Source: Malus domestica
Taxonomy: Eukaryota; Streptophyta; Magnoliopsida; Rosales; Rosaceae
DNA length: 64,000 nucleotides
Assembly (NCBI RefSeq): GCF_042453785.1
Contig: NC_091677.1
Span: 4,311,501 to 4,375,500 of the forward strand
Reading direction: 5' to 3'
The notes beneath the pieces were generated by a model. That model was not told where the DNA came from. It did not search any database and saw nothing but the letters and a program-made list of their open reading frames with translations. Positions 9,501 to 20,507 of this stretch are shown here, piece after piece; position 1 is the first letter of the stretch, and every line of letters starts with the position of its first letter. The position numbers were made by a program, and so were the translations under genes.

Positions 9501-11662
9501 AAATTGGTGACACTCTCATTATCTATCTATCGATTTCAGCTTCAGCAGTCAGTTCTGTTTTTATTCGAAAGGACAGTGGTGTCGAACGGCCCGTCTACTA
9601 CGCTAGCAAGGCCCTACAAGATGCGGAGACACGATACTCCAACATTGAGAAATTAGCTATAGCATTGGTTATGTCTGCTTGAAAACTTCGCCCATATTTC
9701 CAAGCACACGCCATCATCATGCTTACCAATCACCCTCTTCGACAGATACTCCAGAGTCCTGACACGTCTGGGCGAATGATCAAATGGGCGATAGCATTGG
9801 GTGAGTTTGACATCTCCTACTAACCAAAACCAACCGAAAAGGGTCAAGCAGTAGCAGATTTCATCGCCGACTTCACATATCCTGTTGACATTGCTTTTAC
9901 ACCTGAAACAGTAGCTTCATTACCATTGGAAGCTCAGAAGATAGAATCAACAACCCCAGCATGGAGTCTGTATATTGATGGCTCATCTAACCAACAGGGC
10001 TGCGGAGCAGGATTAGTTATCACTACCCCCAACAAAATGGCGATAGAATACGCTCTTCGTTTCAAATTCAAGGCATCGAACAACGAGGCCGAATACGAAG
10101 CCCTTCTAGCAGGCTTACGTTTGCCCAAGCACCTTGGGGTTAAACATATCTTCAGTGACTCCCAATTAGTGGTCAACCAAGTCACGAACAACTTTGATGC
10201 TAAGGATAGCTCCATGGCAGCATATCTTGCGCAAACACGACTTTTGTTCAAGCACTTCCACTACCAGATCACCCAAGTTCCTCGAGCGGCAACCAGTCAT
10301 GCAGACGCTTTGGCTCGCCTCGCCTTGGCAGTGGAAGACAAGATTGGGAGAAAAAATCATGTCGAATTGTTGGCAGCACCAAGCACCATGGTTGCGGAAA
10401 TGTGCAATTTACAACAAAGAGATAGTTGGATCACCCCAATTTATAAATTCCTTGCTCATGGCACCCTCCCAAATGACAAAGTCCAAGCTAAGCAGATTCG
10501 ATACAAGTCTGCCCACTACCTGATCATTAATGACCAACTCTACAAGTGCGGTTTTACCCTGCCATACTTAAGATGCCTTACACCTGCGGAGGCGGAAATT
10601 ATCCTTCAGGAAATACATGAAGGAGTCTGCGGAGATCATGCTGGGTCTCGATCCCTAGCACACAAGACTTTTCGCCAAGGATACTATTGGCCAACATTCC
10701 ACCAAGATGCCATCAGAATATCTCGCTCATGTGATAAGTGTCAACGTTACGCAACTATCATTCACTCCCCTCCTGAGCCGCTCACTCATATGATTAGCCC
10801 TTGGCCCTTCGCCCAATGGGGACTTGATTTGATCGCCCCAATGCCTGCAGGGAAGGGCAAGGTCTGCTATGCAATCGTTGCAGTTGACTACTTCACAAAG
10901 TGGGCTGAAGTAGAACCCTTGGCAACCATTACTGAGGTAAAAATAGAAGATTTGGTATGGAAGAACATCCTCTGCAGATTCGGCATTCCCAATGCGATAG
11001 TCATGGACAATGGGCGGCAGTTCGACAACAAGAAGTTCAGGATGTTCTGCTCTAAGTTCAACATCAACTTATATTTTGCCTCTCCAGCCCATCCCCAGTC
11101 TAATGGAAAAGTCGAGGTCGTTAACAAAATAATCAAGTGCACTCTGAAAACTAGCTTGGACAAAGCTAAAGGTTGTTGGCCAGAATTCGTACCCCAAGTT
11201 CTTTGGTCATACCGCACTTCATATCGGACTTCCACAGGAGAAACTCCATTCTCACTTGCTTTTGGTACAGAAGCAGTTGTCCCGGTTGAGCTTGAGCAAG
11301 CAACATACCGAATCCAGAACTACATGCAGAGTGAGAATGACAAACAACTCACCCTTAACCTGGATCTAGTCGAGGAACACAGAAATCAGGCTCACCTGAG
11401 GAATGTCGCCTACAAGCAGCGCATCTCCAACTACTACGACTCAAGGGTCAAACCTCGCTCTTTCAAAGTGGGAGACTGGGTACTGAAGAAAAGATTACTC
11501 TGCGATAGAGTCCCGAGTGAAGAAACACTCAGTCCTAACTGGGACAGATCGTTCGAGATTGTCGGCATCAGCCGCCCTGGCTCCTACAAGCTCAGAAGCT
11601 CCGACGGCAAGACTCTTAGCTATCCATAGAATGCTGACCACTTGAAGTACTATTACAAATAG
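6590..11662 (+). pseudogene. gag-pol polyprotein of element A, interrupted by stops
   Basis: All recognisable domains lie in one frame. They are: a coiled-coil start (about 6590-6730); a retrotransposon gag domain (from about 6780, SLRKYAGRFSHEY); a CxxH...HDGEKC zinc-knuckle-like segment (about 7465); protease with DTGAS (about 7868); reverse transcriptase with FTDLNKGCPKDSFPLP (about 8790) and catalytic YVDD (about 9081); a first RNase H; a second RNase H-like domain with YIDGSSNQQGCGAGL (about 9972); and integrase with HHCC finger (about 10617-10745) and DDE core (D in GLDLIAP, D in MDNG, E in NGKVEVVNK). In-frame stops lie at 6777, 7703, 8705, 9680, 9822 and 11627. At least five could be C-to-T or G-to-A changes. 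The product would be a virus-like-particle polyprotein; this copy cannot make it whole. Confidence 0.9.
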
Positions 11663-12046
11663 ACTCACATTGTACAAGTGTTAAGCTACAGCCGTTCGAC
11701 ATCCTATGTAACAAAGACCATTTGGTATGAATTCAATAAAGAGGTGATTTAGCCAACTCGGCCCTAAACTCTTTTACATTCTGAGCAATGAAACACTCAA
11801 GTGTTGAAGCTTCAACGCAAATATTTCCAATACAAAATAAAATCTAAGTATGTGTCAACAAGACTATACAAATGATCTATGCAAACATAGCCAAACATTC
11901 ATAAATGATAGGGCAAACACTTGAAGCTTGATAATACACTTATAAACATGCAAAACAAAAAAAAACTCTCAGGCTTATAACATGGCACATGCCATACAAA
12001 CAACAAACTAGTGTAGGTAGAGTACATTCAGAAAGTGAAAGCACTT
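11663..12046. other. Spacer between pol and antisense gene of element A
   Basis: AT-rich non-coding sequence. AATAAA at 11734-11739 and AATAAA-like motifs near 11836 may act as poly(A) signals for either strand. No ORF is supported. Confidence 0.4.
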
Positions 12047-14365
12047 CTAATCATCCTTATCTGAGGTTGAACCCCTGATCATATCACTCTGAGTCCTACC
12101 GCCATTTTCTGCATCTCCAAACTCATCATCACCCTGATGACTCTGCTCATCGGCGCTAGCCTCATCGCCAGACTCATCTGCACTACTAGAATAAACTGCA
12201 AGGTCGAAGGTTTCACCTTTTCGATGATGCTCATCTATTTCTTCACGGTATTTTCGAAGAACGTTTCCATCATCATAACGATTAAGGACAGCCATCCACT
12301 TCCTTTTTTCAAAGTGAACTTCCCGGATACAGCGAGGTCTAAGGACATGGAGAAAGGCCTGGGAACCCAAGAACTCATTCACAGCAGCTTCCTTCTCAGT
12401 CGGGATACTACTCTTCAGCTTAGAAACCTCAACCAAGGCACTATCCAGCTCCCTTTTACCCCTGGAAACCTCGAGCATAGTTGTCTCCAACTGTTTCTTA
12501 GTTGCATCCAACTGTACTTTGAGTCTCAAGTTCTCACCATTCCGCCGCTTCAAACTTTCAAAATATTGATCCTTAACTTGGATGGCCTCAGCCAAAGCTT
12601 TGCTTGTCTTCCTAGCATCATTCACAAGCTGCTTATTCTCTTTCAATTTCACTTTGCACCGCTCAGCCTCTCGCAGTCTGTCGTGATACTCAGCCATGAC
12701 CTGTATGACAAGACGATCATCACTACCAAAATAATGCTAATAAAGAGGAGAAAACAAGGAAATGACAAAGTAACACTCACATATGAAGACAGCTTCAACA
12801 TCCGGTCGCAATCTGATTCATCTTTAGCTAAGGGCTCTCCGAGCTCATCGAAAGTGAATTGACGCCCTGCCAGGCAATTGTTGATATACCCAAAGTCCTT
12901 TGGCCGCATGACAACCTTCAAATCCTTCCAAGGGACACTGTCAACCTCTTCCTTATCTTTACCCTCGCTGCTAGAACTAGGAGCACCCTTCTGCCCAATG
13001 TGCTCCCTAACTGGAGGAAAGATAGGATTGATAGTAGGAAGAGAAGGCAACAATCGCCTATCTTCCTCGGCAACTATGGCAGCAGCACATCCAATAGCCT
13101 CAGTTTCAGCTTTCTTCGAGGCAGCAACCTTGAGGACTTCTTCTCGAGACTTAGTTTTAATGATTGGTCTCACTCGGTGCTTGCGAGCTTCCTTGTGAAA
13201 CAGGATGTCTTCTGAAAGAACTAACATGGGCACTCTCCTTTTCTTGGTGCTAGTCTCCACTTTCTTGCCCACCTTCTCCACTGAACAAGGAAAATCAAAG
13301 TAAGGAATACCACATTATATATCTATATATAAAAAAAGGAGGGAAGAACAAGGATCAAGTGAAGGATACAACTTACTCGCTCGTCTCTGGCACTCGAAAA
13401 CTAAGGGCTGGAAACCGTACTTTCGAAACAAGGGTCGTAGCTTACCCAAGTGTCTATCTTCTTTGGGCACCCTCAGCACTTTCTCTACATCAGCTAGCTC
13501 TTGTCCGGAGAGTTTAATGGTGCCTCATGTCACTTCATGAAGAAAAATCTTAGACGCAAGAGAAAATCACAACAATAGCAAATAATGAGAAAATGGATAC
13601 ATTACAACCTACAGTCTGGAAGTGAGTAGGAACACGTCGCTCAGGCGTGACACCCTTAGCATGCTCCCAATCATTATAAAGAAAGCACCAATGTTTCTTC
13701 CATGTGCAATACACTTTTCTCTTATCAAAGACAACACGCTCTCTCTCGCTCCGACATGCACATTCGGCATAACCAGTACATGCTTTCACCGGGCGCATCT
13801 TATAACACTAGCGCCACTGATGGAAGGAAGGCTCACCTAATCCACACTCCATCCAAATAATATAAAACCCGATCAAGGTATCCCATAAACCAGGGTTGAG
13901 TTGCCCAGGTGCATAATCAATAAAAGACAGCATCCGTTGCAACCACGGATGCAAAGGTAAATTCACCCCCAAGGTCACTAATGTCTGGGTATAGAACATA
14001 ACATGACCCTTGGGCGGCTCAGAAGGCAATTCTTCACAATGCACCAAACGTATTCCTACACTACGGGGGATACTACATGATCGCCTTAGGGCCTCAAGCT
14101 GCTGTTCGCTATCTAATAAGTTATTTTCTAAATGGTCCGCTGTGAACTCAGAGCGAAATATGGGTATGGCGTCACAAACAACCCCCTCACCCACTAGCAT
14201 GGAGGAAGAACCAATATTGGCTAAGGTTTAACAATTGTAAGGATCATCCAACATTTCTTTCGTACAAGACTCTAACAAACGCCATGAAGACCCTGACATT
14301 GCAAGCTCAAACCTAGAGCTAGAGCTAGGGGACCCCTCATCACTAAGACTTCCAGACTCCGACAT
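12047..14365 (-). pseudogene. Spliced antisense gene carried by element A
   Basis: A minus-strand gene lies between integrase and the 3' LTR. It starts MSESGSLSDEGSPSSSS at 14365. It continues with a segment of 14200-13613 (FYTQTLVTLGVNLPLHPWLQ, then WCFLYNDWEH) resembling the plant putative gypsy-type transposon domain. A short exon follows (about 13530-13377, KEDRHLGKLRPLF), with donor GTAAGT at 13376. Next is an exon from 13280 to about 12780, then a final exon encoding a long coiled coil with an acidic tail (12697-12047). Stops at 14230 and 13810 break the first exon. Extra antisense ORFs are known in some plant Tat elements (maize Grande is one). Product function is unknown; a nuclear or Gag-partner role would be speculation. 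I recognise the sequence as a common repeat-associated ORF, not a host gene. Confidence 0.75.
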
Positions 14366-14783
14366 CTACAATAAACAGAAACAAACTCTATCACTACATG
14401 AAGGATCAAAACATAAGGAAGCTCATAGGGCATGAAGAAAAGCTCAACCAGTTCATTATGTTCTTAACAAAATACATAAACACTCAAACAATTCAACAAG
14501 AATGAAAACATCTGATCTAGTGGAGAAGACTACCAACCTGAAGATGGTACAACAAAACAATGCCAGAATCCCTCTCAAGTAAAGAGCACTATGTCTTAAA
14601 AAATCACTACAAGATAAGCAAATGAAGACAAGGTAAATAATGAAAACTTACTCTTCTCATATATAGTTCTACATAGCTATTAACATTCCAAATTCAAATT
14701 CAAACCATGAGAAAGCCTCACATGAAAAATCTTCAAACTTCTAACACTAGGGAGTTCCAAATTTCAAATGTTTCAGTTCCCCT

Positions 14784-14850
14784 CTTCAAAAAAAAAAAAA
14801 AAAACCGAAAAAAAAATTCCGAACAAAAAAAAAAAAAAAAAAAAAAAAAG
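14784..14850. repeat. Poly(A) tracts in element A
   Basis: Two long A runs separated by AACCG-like interruptions. They create a spurious lysine-rich ORF. A second low-complexity block of AAATTCGAAAATTC units lies at 15430-15540. Confidence 0.9.
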
Positions 14851-14868
14851 GGAAGGGGGAACACAGCA

Positions 14869-15155
14869 GCTTCATCAATGAGATTCAACTACCAATCTCA
14901 AAAAGCTTCGCACTATCTTCATCAAGATAGTGTGAAGCAAGATCAATTTATGGTGCCAACAAAAGCTTCATCAATGGAGGACAAATATCAATCTCAAAAG
15001 CTTCGCACTATCTTCATCAAGATAGTGTGAAGCAAGATCAATTTATGGTGCCAACAAAAGCTTAATCAATGGAGGACAAATATCAATCTCAAAAGCTTCG
15101 CACTATCTTCATCAAGATAGTGTGAAGCAAAATTAATTTATGGTGCCAACCAAAG
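14869..15155. repeat. 95-bp minisatellite with internal hairpin (element A)
   Basis: Three near-identical units begin at 14869, 14965 and 15060. Each contains CACTATCTTCATCAAGATAGTG, a perfect 9-bp stem (CACTATCTT/AAGATAGTG) with a four-base loop (CATC). A partial fourth occurrence of the hairpin region lies near 15310-15345. Confidence 0.9.
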
Positions 15156-15400
15156 CTTCACCTATAAAGCTTCAAAACCAAAGCTTCACCTATAAAGCTT
15201 CAACACCAAAGCTTCACTTATAAAACTTCAACACTAAAGCTTCACCTATCAAGCTTCAACCCCAAAGTTTCACCTACAATACAAAATTTCAACACCAAAA
15301 CATATAAAAGCTTCACACTCTTCATCAAGATAGTGTGAAGCAAAATTAATTCATGGTGCCCAACAAAGCTTCAACCTCAAAACTTCACCTACAAAGCTTT
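15150..15400. repeat. AAGCTTCA-rich tandem repeats (element A)
   Basis: Repeats of roughly AAGCTTCACCTATAAAGCTTCAAC. The AAGCTTC core is also the basis of minisatellites in elements B and C. Confidence 0.8.
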
Positions 15401-15985
15401 AAAATATATATATATTATTTTTATTTTATTTTTTCGGAAATTCGAAAATTCAAAAATTCGGAAATTTGAAAATTCGAAAATTCGAAAATTCAAAAAAAAA
15501 ATCGAAAAAAAAAATTCAAAAAAATTCAAAAAAAAAAAATTGCCTAGGCCTCATCTTCTTTGGGCCTAACAACTTTCATAACAAATATATATGAAGAAGA
15601 GTTTTGAGCTACCACTTAGAAAGGAAATGCCTCATTCGTCAACTCCCTCGACCAAAGACTTGGGGGACTCCTACCATATGCTACTGCACCTTGATACTCG
15701 GAAGTCTCACGACCACTCAGTGACTTGGATTTTTCAAGTCTCCAAACGAGAAGTTTTCCTCACTCGGGAAATTAAGGGAGCACTACCTCAACCTACATGC
15801 TTCACTCACAAAGTTTCAACATACAAGCTTCAACAAAAGAAAAAATTCAAAGAACTTAGTGAATAAGACCTTGGTGTATTTAACACAATATATTGAAATG
15901 AAGCAAATCTTGTTTATTGATATCTCCGATAAGTTACAAATATGTACATATACATGAATGAAAATAAACAAACAAGAGGGAGCCT

Positions 15986-16666
15986 TCACAAAGGTTGCTC
16001 AGGGGAAGCCTCAGTAGTCGGCAGAGCCCCATAACGAAGAGGCACCAGAGGGTGATTATTCGAAGCTTCAATGCTAGGCAGAACCCCAGAAGGATGAGGC
16101 ACCGAAGGTTGATCATTTGGAGCTTCATTACGCGGTACAACCCCAGAAGACGAAGGCAGTAAATGCCTTTGGAACAAACTCACAAACCTCTGATGATCAA
16201 GTAAAATCTGACCATCAGATTCCTACAGCTGGTCAAACTTCCTCTTCATGTTTGTAGCATAGTCATGTGCGAGCCTGTGCAACTGTTTATTCTCATGCTT
16301 GAGCCCTCTGATCTCCTGTTTGAGACTTATCACTTCAGCCGCCAATGATTCAACTTGGCGGGTTCGAGCAAATAGGCGTTGGGCCATATTAGATACAGAA
16401 CCTGCACACTGAACACTCAGAGCCAGAGAATCCTTAACAGCCAACTCATCAGACCGTTTGGAAAGTAGTCTGTTATCTTTGGGAGTGAGAAGGTTCCTGG
16501 CCACCACCGCAGCGGTCATATCATTCTTCATCACGGAATCCTCAACGGTAAAAGGACCAGTAGGGGATAAGAAGGATGGGCGCCATATGTTGTCTGGAGA
16601 AGGCGTAGCTGCCTCTTCAACAAGGTTCAAATCAAAACGACGGTCGGAGGGGCCAGACATTTTCAA
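15986..16666 (-). pseudogene. Second antisense ORF of element A (coiled coil, Pro-rich tail)
   Basis: The minus-strand frame runs from ATG at 16666 (start MKMSGPSDRRFDLNLVEE) to a stop at 15986. It has one in-frame stop at 16225-16223. Roughly residues 90-147 form a leucine-zipper-like coiled coil (RQVESLAAEVISLKQEIRGL). The tail is a proline-rich repeat of about 23 residues (GVVPRNEAPNDQPSVP, GVLPSIEASNNHPLVP). The FDLNLVEE stretch is an EAR-like DLN motif by sequence only. I believe it is a recurring ORF of this repeat family rather than a host gene. It may be the start of the same antisense transcription unit as 12047-14365 or a separate gene. Confidence 0.6.
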
Positions 16667-18565
16667 AGGTGTTGAAGAAGGAAGAGGTCAGACCAATCAA
16701 GATATTAGAAGTGCAAGAAGTGAGCTTCTACTGGTGGAGATTCAAGTGTGTTGTGGAACTTAATGCCAGCCTCTATAAAAATCTGCACTCGACGGAGCTT
16801 TAGAAATTGAAGAGGCGTTTGCTTTCTCAAAAACTGGGCTGCTCAGAGACCACGAGGGCCGATCTCAGAAATCGAAGAGGCTCTTTCTTTCTCAAAAGCT
16901 GGGCTGTTCAGAGACCACGAGGGCCGATCTCAGAAATCAAAGAGGCACCTGCTTTTTCAGCCTCGTCAGCACCTGTCACATGCACACTCAGCTTTGCGAA
17001 AATTACGGGCAATCTGTCGAAGATTTCTGGTGAAGTAGAAAGCACGTGAATCTTACTGTTTAATCACCACTCTCTACACGCAACATCAATTCTTCAGGTA
17101 CCACATACCATTTTTTCAAAGTGCTCTGACAAAGTTAAAACACGTGAAGCTGGCAGCTCCCACTACATTGCTGTGACCAAGAAGGGTAAAGGAATAGCAT
17201 TACTACTTGCTATTGGGAAATTCCTATATATGTCGACCTCCCTCCTCCACGGACAGGCGCACCTGCAAAAATGCTCAACCCTTTCTCGCATTCGAGAATG
17301 CACCCTCAACATAACCTCTCGAAATACTCAGCTTTATTTCCCCCCGATAATACCTCAGCAAATAAGCCACACCAAGAATAAGAGTATCTCATATCATCAG
17401 GGTCGAAAGCAAGAGTATCCCATATCATGCTTTCTCCCTGTCTTTGTCTTTGTCCTTGTCCACACCTGCATGACAATGAGAAATAGAGCAGTCAGTCGGA
17501 ACCTGAAATCAAACCTCTAATCTGGAACTGATTGCCTGGGACCTTTGCCTGGTTGCTTACTTAGCATTGCTCTCGAGTACTCATCCTCAACTGCTGTCAA
17601 GGTCATGAATTCCTCCGGCAAATACCTCATGACAGTTGATCAGATATTGACTCTTTACACTGAAGCTGCCAAGTGTGGATGAGTCACTATGAAGAAATGT
17701 TATGAATGACCATTTAAATGCAAAGGTTGCACACCACTTCTGCCATGCAAAAGATTGAAGCAGAAGGTTCAACGATGAGTTGAAACAGATCACTACAGCA
17801 CGACACATTTCCATACCACATTCATTATTCTGTCAACAGCAAGAGTATCCCATATCATCAGGTTGATCATACTCTAGGTTTGATGGACTTGTTTTGACCC
17901 TCAAATTCTTGAGTCGACTCACTAAGGCATCGTGAACTGCACGTGCCGATTTACCACTCTTGAATCAAATCCTTAAAGATCAAGCCACCAACGGTCCTTG
18001 AAGATATCACAAGCCCGATTCAAGATTAAGTGTCCACCACCCTGAATCAAATCCAGCCTAGTTCAAGAATAAGCCTGTGGAAAGTTACTTATTCAAAAGC
18101 AAAAGTATTTCATATCATCTATTCTCCATTTGCTTCTCCTTATCCTTGGTGCTATTTACGACATAAGGAGAATGAGAACAATCAACAGGAAGCCGAAGTT
18201 GAACCTCCGATCCAGGTTACTTGCTTGGAAGTCTGATTGCTTACCTTGTCTGTTACCTCATTCGACAAATCTCCTAGCTTGGCGACTTGGGGGACTCCTA
18301 CTATAGGGTTTGTATCGCACTTAACCAAGCCCGAGACTACAAGTAAGCTTCAAGTGAAATTGATACATTACCTTGTGCATCTTCATCGGTTAAAGATACC
18401 ACCCTTGGATGGAGGAAAAGTACTTCCAGAGAAGATGTCACATCTACATATGAGACAGATAAGGCACGTGAAAATGATACCACACTTCGGTACTTAGAAG
18501 TTTCATGATTACTCAGTGGCTTGGATCTTGCAAGTCCCCAACCGAGGAGCTTCTTTCACTCGGGA
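16667..18565. other. 3' non-coding region of element A
   Basis: No sustained coding similarity. A short direct duplication is visible at 16804-16945 (GCTGGGCTGYTCAGAGACCA unit). PPT-like GACTTGGGGGACTCCTAC occurs at about 15658 and 18286. The latter is followed by GGTTTGTATCGCACTTAACC, which resembles a degenerate LTR start. Confidence 0.55.
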
Positions 18566-18579
18566 ACTTAGGGGAGCAT
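18566..18579 (+). other. Polypurine tract of element A
   Basis: ACTTAGGGGAGCAT sits immediately before the 3' LTR start TGTTTGTACC, where the plus-strand primer should be. Confidence 0.6.
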
Positions 18580-19095
18580 TGTTTGTACCATACTTGACCA
18601 ATCCCGAAACTACTGAGCACCGGTCAACGTTATACCATCAAGGACCCAGAAGAGCTTCCCTTCAACCAGAAGGCCAATCACAATGCGACACGTGTCAACA
18701 TCAGAAACCAATCACAGTGCGACACGTGTCAACATCAGAAGCCAATCACAACACGACACGTGTCAATGTCAAAACAAAACTAGAAACTCTCTTCTATAAA
18801 TAGGGATCATTCTCCCACAATAATCTCTAATGTCATTTTGTACTAAACTATTCACTAGAACTCACAAAAGGAGAGCTTGAGCCTATGTATTTGTGTAAAC
18901 CCTTCACAATCAATGAGAACTCCTCTACTCCGTGGACGTAGCCAATCTGGGTGAACCACGTACATCTTGTGTTTGCTTCCCTGTCCCTATTCATTTACGT
19001 ACTTTTCTTCACTAGTGATCGAAGCAACCAAGCGAAGGTCACAAACCTGACACTTTCTGTTGTACCAAAGTCCTCGCTGATTTTGTGCATCAACA
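18580..19095 (+). repeat. Element A, 3' LTR (516 bp)
   Basis: Carries three complete 34-bp G-box repeats at 18673-18774 (ACACGTGTC in each), a 34-bp spacer and TATAAATA at 18795-18802. This is likely the ancestral promoter structure. The 5' LTR has lost the spacer. Confidence 0.95.
18673..18774 (+). promoter_or_regulatory. Triple G-box/ABRE-like repeat in element A LTR
   Basis: Three 34-bp units each hold GACACGTGTC, centred on the palindrome CACGTG, the core bound by plant bZIP and bHLH factors. They sit just upstream of the TATA box, so abscisic-acid, stress or light responsiveness is a plausible inference. Confidence 0.55.
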
Positions 19096-19384
19096 AAAGT
19101 AAATAACACAAGATGTATCGTGGTTCACCCCAAGGTTTGGGCTACGTCCACACTGATATTGTATTTCTGAGAGGGAGAAAACCTCTGTATGTGAGAAGGC
19201 TTTGAGAGGGGTGAGAAGGCTTAAGAAATGGCATCCTCTAATTGTGAGGGTGATGAGTCCTTTTATAGAATAAGTGCTTCTCACTTATTACATATTTGCC
19301 CCTTCCTTTATTACATAATTACATTAAATCCCCCGAGTATTTGTATGAGATCTAAATACGAAGGCCTTAAGTATGGTATAAACA
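19096..19384 (-). repeat. Element C, 5' LTR, proximal piece
   Basis: Resumes the LTR of element C after the AAAGT duplication and ends at GGTATAAACA, the reverse complement of the LTR start TGTTTATACC. Together with 5888-5953 it reconstitutes an LTR of about 350 bp. Confidence 0.9.
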
Positions 19385-20507
19385 ACCCCTTATGTGTCGT
19401 AGATCAACCTCTACAACACCAATATCGTGTTTCAGAAAAACACCTCCATGAAAAGGACTCGCATGAAATGAAGACTCAAAGTTTATAGGTTTCAAACTAA
19501 TTATGTAACAAAGTTAAAAAGTGTGTCCATAAAAATTTGCATATGACAATGTGTGATTGCATTGATCTACCAGCGTTGCCAATATTGCATTTCAAATGGT
19601 GTATGGATAAGTCATTCTTCACCACCTCTCGCCACATCCACAATAAGGATAGATTTTTTAATGTGTTTGAAACTAAGTTTTTTTTCACGTGTCATTCCAA
19701 TTGTATAAGAATATAGTCTTTATACTGTGTTCCAGACACACAAAATCTCTCCATAAGAAAGCATACTACATTCGCAGTTTGCTACCTTTATAATCCTATA
19801 TCCATTAAACGCACCGTCTTGTTCCACCAATATAGGGATGTTGGGGGGAATATTTTGGTTCCTCCAATCCTCCAACAAGTAAACCTTGTAACTAAGTTGA
19901 GAAGCCCACAACACCATCTTCACTCACCATCAATGAGGGAGGAGAGGACCTGCAAGAAAATACTCTGACGCTCAAGTTAGTGTTTGTTCAGAATGCTTAT
20001 AAAATATAGAACGATCTTCTACTCTCTTTTCTCCCCCTTTTTCTAGTGGGATTATTAGCCTTTTATAGGCATTCAAGTCTTGGGCTCCAAGTCCCACTTT
20101 CCTTTTATTTCTCCATGTTCCACATTCCAAGTATCTGATTGTGCTCCTTTATTTTAGCCCCACTCCTCATGTTTAGCATGGCTTGTTTAGTAGAGGAGTA
20201 ATTTTTGGCTCCCACAAGGGAGAAATTTTTCATTATGACCAGAACATAAGAATATATCACGTATTTTTATATAAATAGTAGGAGATTTTATTATTTAAAT
20301 TATTAACATTTTAACACACACATACGGTATCACCTCATGTACTGGTCACGCTGAAAATAAGCTAGTAAGCAACAAGCCGCAAACTTTCGTTTCTTCAGAG
20401 CGTGTTCGAAGTGTCTCTCACACTCTCTCAATCTCTCAATCTCTCAATCTCTCTCGCCCTTTCTTCTGCTCTCGAGAAAGCTCAGAGGAGGCGCCATAAC
20501 AACCGCC
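19385..20507. other. Intergenic region upstream of the LYR gene
   Basis: Short minus-strand ORFs at 19497-19923 are broken and unrecognised. A CT-rich tract (20424-20460, repeated CTCTCAAT) precedes the LYR start codon and is probably 5' UTR. Confidence 0.4.
20236..20348. mobile_element. Small MITE, about 113 bp
   Basis: Terminal inverted repeats TGACCAGAACATAAG and the reverse complement of CTCATGTACTGGTCA flank an AT-rich core containing CACGTATTTTTATATAA. A related core occurs at 30294-30400. Confidence 0.6.

Larger units (their letters stand above)
5954..19095 (+). mobile_element. Element A: decayed Ty3/gypsy (Tat-type) LTR retrotransposon
   Basis: A 13.1-kb element bounded by LTRs 5954-6435 and 18580-19095 and by a perfect 5-bp duplication AAAGT (5949-5953, 19096-19100). 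Order: LTR, primer-binding site, gag-protease-RT-RNase H-second RNase H-integrase in one plus-strand frame, two antisense gene regions, minisatellites, polypurine tract, LTR. An extra RNase H domain before integrase and extra ORFs between pol and the 3' LTR are traits of the plant Tat lineage. The coding frame has several premature stops, so this copy is not autonomous. The LTRs differ by roughly 17 substitutions and one 34-bp deletion, so it is of moderate age and younger than the element C it interrupts. Confidence 0.95.
2063..19384 (-). mobile_element. Element C: non-autonomous LTR retrotransposon, split by element A
   Basis: Read on the minus strand, this is a roughly 4.2-kb LTR element. 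Its 5' LTR is the right-hand copy (19384 down to 19096, continuing at 5953-5888). Then come a primer-binding site (5885-5868), a leader, host-gene fragments (5374-4250), a tail of tandem repeats (about 3840-2640), a polypurine-like tract and the 3' LTR (2427-2063). It has no gag or pol. Element A lies inside the 5' LTR. The flanks are ATCTC on the left and ACCCC on the right; these could be a 5-bp duplication decayed by two C-to-T changes, but that is weak. The two LTRs differ at many positions and in length (365 versus about 350 bp), so the insertion is old. Layout and LTR ends match element B at 36856-40681. Confidence 0.85.

Noticed and set aside
14707-15030. Lysine-rich 107-residue ORF
   Set aside because: It is produced by poly(A) tracts and the 95-bp minisatellite in element A.
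2058-19389. Firm target-site duplication for element C
   Set aside because: The flanks ATCTC and ACCCC match at only three of five bases. Decay is possible but unproven, so it is not claimed.
19497-19923. Two short minus-strand ORFs as a possible pseudogene
   Set aside because: I could not recognise any family, and the frame is broken several times. There is not enough for a call.
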